Positions 7,282-14,559 of a stretch of 24,397 nucleotides of DNA are shown piece by piece. Position 1 is the first letter of the stretch, and each line of letters opens with the position of its first letter. This DNA comes from a virus: positions 1 through 24,397 of IMG/VR virus record IMGVR_UViG_3300009705_002687, one strand, 5' to 3'. Under the pieces are notes generated by a model. That model saw nothing but the letters and a program-made list of their open reading frames with translations. It ran no database searches and was not told the origin of the DNA. The position numbers were made by a program, and so were the translations under genes.

Positions 7282-7530
7282 ATGGGAATTAAAAGTGAAA
7301 AAATAGAGGGTAAATTAATTATCAATGAGATAGTATCTTCGAACTTAACAAAAACAATTTACGATACAGGTGAAGAAAAATTAACGGTATCGTTTAAAAA
7401 TGGTATGAAATACGAATATGAGAAGGTACCACACTCAATATATACAAAATTTAGAATGGCCGAATCTCAAGGAACATTCTTTAATAAGGAGATAGGTAGG
7501 AAATTCAAATATAAAAAAATAACAAAGTAA
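7282..7530 (+). CDS. KTSC-domain protein
   Basis: An 82-residue protein whose C-terminal half fits the KTSC domain, a roughly 60-residue module first noted at the C-terminus of some lysyl-tRNA synthetases and common as small stand-alone proteins in bacteria and phages. The visible pattern is a strand LTVSFKNGMKYEYEKVP, then IYTKFRMAESQGTFFNKEIG and a final KFKYKKI strand, matching F-x-x-G-x-x-Y-x-Y-x-x-V-P ... A-x-S-x-G-x-x-F-N-x-x-I-x-x-x-Y/F-x-Y. The biochemical role of the domain is not established. The first 30 residues are family-unlike. It follows a terminator, has its own late-type motif, and lies 22 bases before the nucleotidyltransferase-like gene. Confidence 0.8.
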   Translation: MGIKSEKIEGKLIINEIVSSNLTKTIYDTGEEKLTVSFKNGMKYEYEKVPHSIYTKFRMAESQGTFFNKEIGRKFKYKKITK

Positions 7531-7540
7531 TTACTTTGAC

Positions 7541-7548
7541 TATTTATT
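7541..7548 (+). promoter_or_regulatory. TATTTATT close to the nucleotidyltransferase-like gene
   Basis: The same motif as elsewhere, but ending only four bases before the ATG at 7553. If it is a promoter the transcript would be leaderless or the start lies further in; otherwise it is a chance match and the gene is read from the promoter at 7261. Confidence 0.3.
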
Positions 7549-7552
7549 ATTA

Positions 7553-8305
7553 ATGGAAAATTTTAATAATATAATTAATAGTTTTAATGTGAAAGATGAG
7601 TTAAACCCAGTAATATGGGAAAACCCAAATAGTCCTTCAGATGCAAGACTACATGAAGATATCCGTCTGCGGTTAATTGAGATATCAAATAAGTTTATTG
7701 AACATTTAGGGTATGATATATTCATACAGGATATTACAATGACAGGTTCTTTATCGAATTATAATTGGTCTGAATACTCAGATATCGATTTACATATTAT
7801 GTATGACTTTAATGAGTCGGGAGAAGAGAAGGAATTATACCAAGACCTGTTTAAGTTAAAGAAGACCTTATTTAATTCTACTCATGATATAACCGTAAAG
7901 GGTTATGAGGTGGAGGTATATGTCCAAGACACGAATGAGCAACATATATCTACAGGAGTTTATTCTGTATTATATGGAGAGTGGATTATTGAACCATCTA
8001 AAGAAGATATTGAGATTAATAAGAAAATAATTAAAGATAAAGTTAATCAATGGGAAGACATTATAGATGCATTAATTGATGACCTTGAAAATAATAATGA
8101 GGACTTAGAGTCTTCATTATTAAAAATTGATAAAGTAAAAGATAGGTTAAAGAAATATCGAGGATGTGGATTAGAAAAGGAAGGTGAATATTCCTACGAA
8201 AATTTAGTATTTAAATTCTTAAGAAGAAATGGTTATATTCAAAAATTATTTGATTTTCAAAACGGTTTAATTGATAAAAAACTCTCTTTATCTGAACAAA
8301 AATAA
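7553..8305 (+). CDS. Nucleotidyltransferase-fold protein
   Basis: A 250-residue protein with the signature of the polymerase-beta-like nucleotidyltransferase superfamily: Gly65-Ser66 in MTGSLSNYNW, then Asp77 and Asp79 in YSDIDLHIM, and a likely third carboxylate at Glu121 on the strand VEVYVQD. These enzymes move a nucleotide from NTP onto a protein, RNA or small molecule; the substrate cannot be told from sequence. I have the impression that proteins of this type occur in T4-like environmental phages. The C-terminal 100 residues are predicted helical and end in a basic stretch. No antitoxin-like partner (MNT/HEPN type) is adjacent, so a toxin-antitoxin reading is not favoured. The start at 7553 is the first ATG of the frame. 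Confidence 0.82.
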   Translation: MENFNNIINSFNVKDELNPVIWENPNSPSDARLHEDIRLRLIEISNKFIEHLGYDIFIQDITMTGSLSNYNWSEYSDIDLHIMYDFNESGEEKELYQDLFKLKKTLFNSTHDITVKGYEVEVYVQDTNEQHISTGVYSVLYGEWIIEPSKEDIEINKKIIKDKVNQWEDIIDALIDDLENNNEDLESSLLKIDKVKDRLKKYRGCGLEKEGEYSYENLVFKFLRRNGYIQKLFDFQNGLIDKKLSLSEQK

Positions 8306-8357
8306 ACTATAATTGTATCGTGAGATAAGAAAAAATGGAAATTCTTAACTTATGGTA

Positions 8358-8365
8358 TATTTATA
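8358..8365 (+). promoter_or_regulatory. Late-type motif TATTTATA before the 51-residue gene
   Basis: Perfect TATTTATA followed by ATAAAA ends 13 bases before the start at 8379. It probably drives the small gene and the four-gene run up to the terminase. Confidence 0.6.
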
Positions 8366-8378
8366 ATAAAAAACTATT

Positions 8379-8534
8379 ATGGCACAAACCGGATGTACAA
8401 GCTCACAATACATAATTCCCTTAAGCGGAACTACAGGATTTACCCCAACACACGCAACATATATTAATGGTCTTGGAGAGTCTGTCGTACAATGTAATAC
8501 GGTACTGCTAGGTGGTGCTGGTTTAAACAGTTAA
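8379..8534 (+). CDS. Small protein of unknown function (51 residues)
   Basis: A short gene that begins MAQTGCTSSQYIIP and ends LLGGAGLNS. It is supported by a perfect late-type motif at the standard 13-base spacing, by a sensible stop 28 bases before the next gene, and by the lack of any other explanation for the 257-base gap. The product is uncharged, with only one acidic residue and no Lys or Arg, rich in Thr, Gly and Ser, with two cysteines about 33 residues apart. It has no signal peptide or clear membrane helix. That composition differs from the charged, acidic proteins around it and would suit a small beta-structured virion protein, but this is a guess. Confidence 0.65.
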   Translation: MAQTGCTSSQYIIPLSGTTGFTPTHATYINGLGESVVQCNTVLLGGAGLNS

Positions 8535-8562
8535 ATTAAAAAAAATACAAAACAATTAAGAT

Positions 8563-9783
8563 ATGTCAGATTTAAAACCTCTAGGTAGTGAAAAATTATC
8601 AGGTCAAGAACAAATAAATAGAATTCTTGAAATGGCTAATTACGGGTCAAAACCGTCAACTATTAGTGAAAACAAAAGCTCTACATCCGAGTACTCAATA
8701 CAATTGGCGGATGGAAAACATTATGGTATCGTTAAAGAAAAAACAGGGTACATAATTAAAAAAGGAATTAACGAATCAGAACTTGATTACGCTGAACCAA
8801 TGCAAAACCGTAAACATTATAGGTCTTTCTCTCAAGCGATGAAAAAGATTAATCTTATTGCTGGTGAACTTAACCGACTCTTTGAAAATGTTGAAGGAGT
8901 TAATATTATTGGTGAACAAAAAAAGTTTGTTCTTAAAACACCAAAACCTGAAGTGGATGTTGAGCTTGACATTGAAGAGCCATTAGGGGAACCTTCTGTT
9001 GATTTAGACTTAGGTTCGGATTTACCTGATACACAGTTAGATGACGAGTCAATGGACTTAGATATGGACTTAGATATGGATACGGAGACTTCTATAGAAG
9101 ATGAGGAATTAGATTTAGATATTGAAGACACTATAGACGGTGAAGAGGACGATGAAAGTTCATTTAAAGTAATTCAAAAACTAACCGGTAAAATAGGTCA
9201 GAAGTTGAGAACTTATGATAAAAATCAGGGGTTATCTTCTGAGGATATTAAATATGTTATAAACTCAATTATTTCTGCGGTTTCATTAGAAAAATTATCT
9301 GAAGAGGATAAGGAAGATATCTTAGCTAATTTTGAAGAAGAAGATGTCGATTATGGTATGGATGATACCGATATTGATATTGACGCTGAAGATGAAGATT
9401 TAGATTTAGATTTAGATTTAGAAGAACCAATAGTTGACGATGAGTTATCTGAACAAGATTCGATGACTTCATTTGTTGATGAAATATTTACCGAATCTAA
9501 AGTAGATAAGGTACTAAAAAAATACTTTGTAATTAATGAAAATGAGAAAAGTACTATTAAATCAAAAAACATTAAAAAATTCTTATCAGAAAAAGTTAAA
9601 AACATTTCAGTAAAAAAAGAAATAAAAAGATTATCGAAAACTGTTGAACAAGAATTGACTTCTGAGTTCTTAGTTAAAGAAAATAATAATATTATATTTT
9701 TAGGTAAAACTAATAAAGGTAATCTAGTATTTGAATCTGAAGGTAAACAACTTAAAGTATCCACTAAAGGGGTATTAATATGA
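8563..9783 (+). CDS. Acidic phage protein of unknown function, LDLDLD repeats
   Basis: A 406-residue protein, not recognised. Residues about 40-105 look like a small folded domain (IQLADGKHYGIVKEKTGYIIKKG, then YRSFSQAMKKINLIAGELNRLF). Residues about 125-190 and 260-290 are almost pure Asp/Glu/Leu, with alternating DLD/DMD units; the second stretch contains four tandem GATTTA hexamers at 9397-9420. A helical stretch between them (FKVIQKLTGKIGQKL ... LEKLSEEDKEDILANF) and a basic C-terminal region complete it. Low-complexity acid regions with short helical modules are common in phage head-core and scaffold-like proteins, but no assignment is possible. It overlaps the next gene by the ATGA of its stop, so the two are probably translationally coupled. 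Confidence 0.82.
   Translation: MSDLKPLGSEKLSGQEQINRILEMANYGSKPSTISENKSSTSEYSIQLADGKHYGIVKEKTGYIIKKGINESELDYAEPMQNRKHYRSFSQAMKKINLIAGELNRLFENVEGVNIIGEQKKFVLKTPKPEVDVELDIEEPLGEPSVDLDLGSDLPDTQLDDESMDLDMDLDMDTETSIEDEELDLDIEDTIDGEEDDESSFKVIQKLTGKIGQKLRTYDKNQGLSSEDIKYVINSIISAVSLEKLSEEDKEDILANFEEEDVDYGMDDTDIDIDAEDEDLDLDLDLEEPIVDDELSEQDSMTSFVDEIFTESKVDKVLKKYFVINENEKSTIKSKNIKKFLSEKVKNISVKKEIKRLSKTVEQELTSEFLVKENNNIIFLGKTNKGNLVFESEGKQLKVSTKGVLI
9397..9420 (+). repeat. Four tandem GATTTA hexamers
   Basis: A perfect (GATTTA)4 microsatellite inside the acidic 406-residue gene encodes alternating Asp-Leu. It keeps the frame whatever the copy number. Confidence 0.8.
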
Positions 9784-10196
9784 AATTAGTTTATGTTAAT
9801 GAACTAGGACCCAACTATAAAGGGGATAATATATATGAATTTATATTTTCCGATATGGACGATGTATGGGGCGATGAATGGGATACACAACCGGCAAATG
9901 GTAACCCTTCACCGCCTCAAATTAAGTTTATAAAAAAAGTGGGCGTACTACGAAATGTCGGTATAGATTTACATTTAATACAAAACTCAGATTTTTTCGG
10001 TGTATATGATGCAATCGATAGGGTAATATCCTTAGCTTGGGAAAATGAAGATAGTGAAGCCATTTTAAATGAAAAATTTAAAAGATTAGTTTTTCATTAT
10101 GGAGACAGTGTTAAATCTGTTGAGGATAAACTTTACGAAAGAGATATCGTATTGAGCTACGAAAAAAGTTTTATGGAAGATGAATACAAAAAATAA
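9780..10196 (+). CDS. Phage protein of unknown function (138 residues)
   Basis: An acidic, Trp/Asp-rich protein beginning MKLVYVNELGPNYKGDNIYEFIFSD, with a DDVWGDEWDTQPANGNPSPP stretch, a strand FIKKVGVLRNVGIDLHLI and a helical C-terminus. No family is recognised and no signal or membrane segment is seen. Its start overlaps the previous stop by four bases and its 3' end overlaps the next gene by 17 bases, so it belongs to one coupled unit with them. The DVW/DEWD pattern at about 28-35 is distinctive enough to search with. Confidence 0.85.
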   Translation: MKLVYVNELGPNYKGDNIYEFIFSDMDDVWGDEWDTQPANGNPSPPQIKFIKKVGVLRNVGIDLHLIQNSDFFGVYDAIDRVISLAWENEDSEAILNEKFKRLVFHYGDSVKSVEDKLYERDIVLSYEKSFMEDEYKK

Positions 10197-11451
10197 CATA
10201 ATAGAATTACTTAAAGAAGGGTTTAAGGTAAAGACTCTTAAACGACTTAGTGAAAAACAAATCAATCTTTTACATAAAAAAATAGTGAAAGAACAAGGGG
10301 ATACCCCTACTAAAGTAGACAAAATAAAGTCTGATTTAGCTCAAGCAAATCAATTTGCACAACAACTAACTAAAGAATTAGGAGAAGAAGAATTAAATGA
10401 ATGGGGAAGTTCAGACCAGTCATACTTTAATAAATCAATTCATGATGAGTTAGGTGAACCTGAAGATATGCCAAGTCCATTTAGTTCTGATTTAGAATCT
10501 GCGGCCGAGTCTGCAGTTGACCATTGGTGGGATGATTGGGAGGAATATCAAACAGATAGACAGGGTTTAATCGATAATGCCAAAAGACTATATTTAAGAC
10601 GTTATTTTAAAGATGACTTTAATATGTTAATGAAAATGTTTGAACCAGCTAAAGATAGAGAGTCATATGATGTTGATATAGAATTAGGTGATAACGAACA
10701 ATCCACAACCTTTGAAATCCCCGTAGATGAAGAGATTGATTCTTCAAATGCTTTAGGTGATGTCGCGATGCAAACGGCTACGGGTCAAGAAATGCCACAT
10801 GATGAAGATGATATGGCGCCTGACGGTATGGATGATGATTCAGATAACGATAGAAAGGCAATGGGAGAGAATAGTATTATAAGAGGAAAGATGAAAAAAG
10901 GAATTGCCAAGGATTTAGTTGGTAATATGAAAATGAATAAACCTATTGGTAAATATTTTACTTTTAAACCAAAGGGAGGTCCAAAAGGGGCGGAAGCTCC
11001 AGAAGCACCTACATCATTAGGTATGTTTGAAGAAGATAATGAATATGCGATTTGTATGGATAGTATACAATCTAAGTATGGCCCTAAAAAAACATGGAAG
11101 AAAAACGCTGAGAAGAAGTTTGATGCATGTGTTAGTCAAGTATCGAAAGACCTTAAAGAACATAGTGATAAAGTTAGACAGATTGAAGAAAATATCGTAT
11201 CTTTGATTAAAGACATTAACAAACCTACTATGACTAAAAAAGATTTAATAGATATTATCGAACAATCACCGGATATAAAAGATTCTCCAGGTACAAAAGA
11301 AGCACCTACTAAATCACCTACACGTACTAAACCGGATAGAAAATCTCCTTATAAGCCGAAACATAAACCGGCACCTAAAGCTAAAACTAATTCAGATTTA
11401 CCTGAATTCCTTAAATTTAATAGTTTAAATATCACATTTAAAGATGAGTAA
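10180..11451 (+). CDS. Phage protein of unknown function (423 residues)
   Basis: Not recognised. The N-terminal 80 residues are helical and charged (NNIIELLKEGFKVKTLKRLSEKQINLL). Residues about 95-145 contain an aromatic helix pair (VDHWWDDWEEYQTDRQGL ... RLYLRRYFKDDFNMLMKMF). An acidic linker with DEDDMAPDGMDDDSDND follows. A later module has two cysteines in EYAICMDSIQSKYGP-KKTWKKNAEKKFDACV, which reads like a small helical hairpin. The C-terminal 60 residues are Lys/Pro-rich (SPTRTKPDRKSPYKPKHKPAPKAK) and probably disordered. The start lies inside the 3' end of the previous gene and the stop overlaps the next start by eight bases. Position just upstream of the terminase suggests a head, neck or packaging role. 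Confidence 0.85.
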   Translation: MNTKNNIIELLKEGFKVKTLKRLSEKQINLLHKKIVKEQGDTPTKVDKIKSDLAQANQFAQQLTKELGEEELNEWGSSDQSYFNKSIHDELGEPEDMPSPFSSDLESAAESAVDHWWDDWEEYQTDRQGLIDNAKRLYLRRYFKDDFNMLMKMFEPAKDRESYDVDIELGDNEQSTTFEIPVDEEIDSSNALGDVAMQTATGQEMPHDEDDMAPDGMDDDSDNDRKAMGENSIIRGKMKKGIAKDLVGNMKMNKPIGKYFTFKPKGGPKGAEAPEAPTSLGMFEEDNEYAICMDSIQSKYGPKKTWKKNAEKKFDACVSQVSKDLKEHSDKVRQIEENIVSLIKDINKPTMTKKDLIDIIEQSPDIKDSPGTKEAPTKSPTRTKPDRKSPYKPKHKPAPKAKTNSDLPEFLKFNSLNITFKDE

Positions 11452-12718
11452 GAGAATAAAAGAACAAATTGAATACGATGGACCTGAAAGAATGGACCAA
11501 GGAATACAGTCTAAGTTGGAAACGGGAGATACCCCGATGTCTGATAATCCGGCATTACCTAGAAAGGATGACGATGAACTTGACAACTCTTTTGAGCAAT
11601 TAATTGCATCTAAAAGATTTCGTGATGTTATTGAGAAAGTTAAGAGTTATACAGGGGTACCCGATGTGACTCAAAATCAATTAATGAATCTACAGGGTAT
11701 GATGATGAAAGCCGTACAAGAGGTTAAACAAATAGAATCAAATAACGAAGGATATTTAGAACAACTTGCGGTTACATTGGTAAAACAAGAGATGTCATTA
11801 CCTGAAAATGCCTTTCAGTTTGATGTTGAGTTAACTTCAATGCCTGGTCAGATTGATATGTCTGGAATGAAAAAAGACTCCGAAGAACCTGAAGATGAGG
11901 ACGTTATTGACCAATTTGGTGTTAGTGAAGATGATGCAGAGGACGACTTAGAAAATTTTATGGCCGCTTTTGAAAAGTTTGACTTAGAAAAGTCTAAGAG
12001 ACGTTTTATTAATTCTCTTATTCAGGGAGCTTCTAAAAAAGGACACTATATGTTTCATTTAGTATCTGAAGAATTAAATAAGATTGACCCTAAACTATTA
12101 AATCTTTACGGGGTTATAATGTCAGTTAACGACTTATTATATTGGATTTTACCTGATGAAATGGTTATGAAGGCAGCAGAGAGTGGAGAGGGTATGGAAG
12201 GTAAAGAAGAGGTAGATGATACTACTGACCCACCAACTATTAAGGCTAAAGGGTTATTTTTCCCGATATTAGTACACGAGTTAATTAAAGGAGTTTACGA
12301 GGTACTAGGTACTCAAGGATTACCTGATGAACCTAAAGCCGCTGAAATGGTTATGAATTCACAAGATACTTTACCATATGAGGTGTGGGATTTAAGATTA
12401 GGTCCAGTTATTTGGGAAAAATTTATGGAAGCTTATCCTGAAAAATTATATGATGACGATTTAAGAGAAATACAAAATTACTTATTTTCAAGATTCTCAT
12501 CTTTAACGACTGACGAATTTTTTGATGTGGCAAAAATGATTATGTCTGGTTCTGATGATGGTAAAAAAATTGTATCTAAGATGGTTGATGAAATTATTGA
12601 AGAGTTACAATCTCAAGAATATGAAGACGCGATGGACCAATACTCTGATGATGATGAAGATGATGATGATGGTGGTCTTTCGGATTTACTAGGTGACTTA
12701 GGTATTTCTTTATCATAA
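11444..12718 (+). CDS. Acidic phage protein of unknown function upstream of terminase
   Basis: A 424-residue protein, not recognised. The first 45 residues look disordered. A helical part follows (LIASKRFRDVIEKVKSYTGVPD, then MNLQGMMMKAVQEVKQIE). The middle carries a hydrophobic helical domain (LNLYGVIMSVNDLLYWILPDEMVMKA; later FFPILVHELIKGVYEVLG), with an aromatic block VWDLRLGPVIWEKFMEAYPEKLY. The C-terminus is a run of Asp/Glu (YSDDDEDDDDGG) capped by a short LSDLLGDLGISL helix. In T4 the gene before the large terminase encodes the small terminase gp16, but this protein is far larger and not obviously similar. It ends 20 bases before the terminase start. Confidence 0.85.
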   Translation: MSKRIKEQIEYDGPERMDQGIQSKLETGDTPMSDNPALPRKDDDELDNSFEQLIASKRFRDVIEKVKSYTGVPDVTQNQLMNLQGMMMKAVQEVKQIESNNEGYLEQLAVTLVKQEMSLPENAFQFDVELTSMPGQIDMSGMKKDSEEPEDEDVIDQFGVSEDDAEDDLENFMAAFEKFDLEKSKRRFINSLIQGASKKGHYMFHLVSEELNKIDPKLLNLYGVIMSVNDLLYWILPDEMVMKAAESGEGMEGKEEVDDTTDPPTIKAKGLFFPILVHELIKGVYEVLGTQGLPDEPKAAEMVMNSQDTLPYEVWDLRLGPVIWEKFMEAYPEKLYDDDLREIQNYLFSRFSSLTTDEFFDVAKMIMSGSDDGKKIVSKMVDEIIEELQSQEYEDAMDQYSDDDEDDDDGGLSDLLGDLGISLS

Positions 12719-12738
12719 AAAAAACTTATTATGTATAG

Positions 12739-14511
12739 ATGGGACTATCAAGAGAGCAAGTTTTATTGGAATACTCAAAATGTGTAAAAGACACTTCTTA
12801 CGCATTAAAAACCTATCTACAAACTTACGATAATACCCAATCTAAATACGTACCTTTAGAATTATTTCCTGACCAAGATACACTTATTCGTGATTATGAT
12901 GAACACGAAGAGAATATTGCTCTAAAATACAGACAAGCTGGTGTTTCAACAGTAACCGCAGCATGGGCATCTAAGAAAGTTATTACCGCATCTAAAAAGA
13001 AACCTGAAAAAGTATTGATTATTGCGAATAAACTAGATACGTCTATGGAGTTCGCTAATAAGGTAAGAGGATTTGTTGACCAATGGCCATTATGGTTCGG
13101 AGTCACATTTTCGGCTGAAAAAAATTCACAAAGACATTTTAAATTAAGTAATGGGTGTGAAGTTAAGGCAGTAGCAACATCTAAAGATGCTCTTCGTGGG
13201 TATACTCCAACTATACTTATTTTTGATGAAGCCGCGTTTATCGATGCCGATGGTGATTTTTGGTCTGCTTGTATGGCTTCATTATCTACAGGTGGTAAAG
13301 TAATTGTGATATCAACACCTAACGGTTTTGACCCAATATATTATACTATCTATGACCAAGCAGTTAGAGGGATGAACGACTTTAAGATAACTGAAATGTA
13401 TTGGTATCGTGACCCAAGATATGCTAGTGACTTAAAACTTATTAAATGTAAGGATATAATTCATTATATGTTAAATCGTAATGAATATGATGATAGTAAA
13501 ATCATTATCGATTATTCACACATACATCCACGTAAAAGGGATAACGATAAAATTAAACGTAATTTATTAGACGGATATAAAGTTTATTCTTCATGGTTTG
13601 AAGGTATGGCTAAGAAACTTAAATTCGACCGAAGAAAGATATCTCAAGAATTAGAGTGTAACTTCTTGGGTTCAGGAGATAATGTTATTCCAAGTGAAAC
13701 GATTGAAATCATTAAAGAAAAGTCTATAAAGGAACCTGAAAATAAATTCATGGGAGGTGCCTTATGGCAATGGAAAGAGCCGGTAGAGGGACATAAATAT
13801 ATAATGGGTATTGATGTTTCTCGTGGTGATAGTGAGGATTTTACAACCTTTACTATTATCGATTTTGAAGAAAGGGAACAAGTTTTAGAATATTTAGGTA
13901 AAATACCTCCTGATGTTGCTGCTGAAATAGCATTTAAATGGGCTACTATGTACTCTGCTTTTGTGGTTATTGACATTACTGGAGGTATGGGTGTTGCTAC
14001 TTCAAGAAAACTACAAGAGTTAGGATATAAGAATTTATATGTTGAGGGGGTAAATGTTGCCGATAAATGGAAATATAATCCATCCACTATAGATAAGATA
14101 CCGGGACTAAACTTTAATAATAAACGTGTACAAATCGTATCGACCTTTGAGGAGTCTCTTAGACATGATTTTGCGATACGTTCAACACGACTGTTAAACG
14201 AGTTAAAGACATTCATCTATATCAATGGTAGACCTGACCACCAAAAAGGTCAACATGATGATTTAATAATGGCTATTGCAATGGCTATATATGTCGGTGA
14301 GAACTCATTTACTCAATTAGAGCGAGTTACTGAACATACAAAGGCGATGATGGATAGTTGGATGGTAAATGAGACTCCAGTAAAGAGTAGTACTAGAAAT
14401 TTTAATCCCGCATTGACCTCTACAGGAATGGGAATAAACCACCAAAGAATGGGTCAAGAAGCAACAAAACAAGACTATCAAAACAATTCTTGGTTATTTG
14501 GAAGAATTTAA
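12739..14511 (+). CDS. Terminase large subunit (T4 gp17-like)
   Basis: A 590-residue packaging motor with ATPase and nuclease domains. The ATPase has the terminase-type deviant Walker A KYRQAGVST (63-71), where the usual P-loop Lys is replaced by Val and a Lys/Arg sits at the front of the motif. Walker B is TILIFDEAAF (Asp163, Glu164), and the coupling motif VIVISTPNG lies at 188-196. The C-terminal RNase-H-like nuclease shows its three acidic positions: Asp359 in MGIDVSRGDSEDF, Asp412 in VVIDITGGMG, and Asp507/Asp508 in GQHDDLIMA. It translocates DNA into the prohead through the portal and cuts concatemers. The only upstream ATG nearby hits a stop at once, so 12739 is a firm start. The portal gene follows directly; the sheath and tube genes that separate gp17 from gp20 in T4 are not here. 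Confidence 0.96.
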   Translation: MGLSREQVLLEYSKCVKDTSYALKTYLQTYDNTQSKYVPLELFPDQDTLIRDYDEHEENIALKYRQAGVSTVTAAWASKKVITASKKKPEKVLIIANKLDTSMEFANKVRGFVDQWPLWFGVTFSAEKNSQRHFKLSNGCEVKAVATSKDALRGYTPTILIFDEAAFIDADGDFWSACMASLSTGGKVIVISTPNGFDPIYYTIYDQAVRGMNDFKITEMYWYRDPRYASDLKLIKCKDIIHYMLNRNEYDDSKIIIDYSHIHPRKRDNDKIKRNLLDGYKVYSSWFEGMAKKLKFDRRKISQELECNFLGSGDNVIPSETIEIIKEKSIKEPENKFMGGALWQWKEPVEGHKYIMGIDVSRGDSEDFTTFTIIDFEEREQVLEYLGKIPPDVAAEIAFKWATMYSAFVVIDITGGMGVATSRKLQELGYKNLYVEGVNVADKWKYNPSTIDKIPGLNFNNKRVQIVSTFEESLRHDFAIRSTRLLNELKTFIYINGRPDHQKGQHDDLIMAIAMAIYVGENSFTQLERVTEHTKAMMDSWMVNETPVKSSTRNFNPALTSTGMGINHQRMGQEATKQDYQNNSWLFGRI

Positions 14512-14539
14512 ACATTTAGTTTAATTCAAATAACCTTAC

Positions 14540-14547
14540 TATTTATG
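14540..14547 (+). promoter_or_regulatory. Late-type motif TATTTATG before the portal gene
   Basis: TATTTATG followed by an A-rich run ends 12 bases before the portal start at 14560, within the 48-base gap after the terminase. Confidence 0.5.
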
Positions 14548-14559
14548 TAAAAAGAACAT

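Noticed and set aside
7553-8305. Nucleotidyltransferase-like gene as part of a toxin-antitoxin pair
   Set aside because: The neighbours are a KTSC-domain gene and a 51-residue uncharged protein; neither resembles a HEPN or MNT partner.
8326-8347. TAAGAA / TTCTTA inverted repeat after the nucleotidyltransferase-like gene
   Set aside because: Six A/T-rich pairs with a 10-base loop and no T tract; too weak for a terminator.
8832-9131. Minus-strand serine-rich open frame opposite the acidic 406-residue gene
   Set aside because: Asp/Glu/Leu codons read backwards give Ser-rich open frames; no promoter, start context or domain supports it. The same holds for the frames at 9351-9764, 22560-22865 and 22902-23108 on the minus strand.
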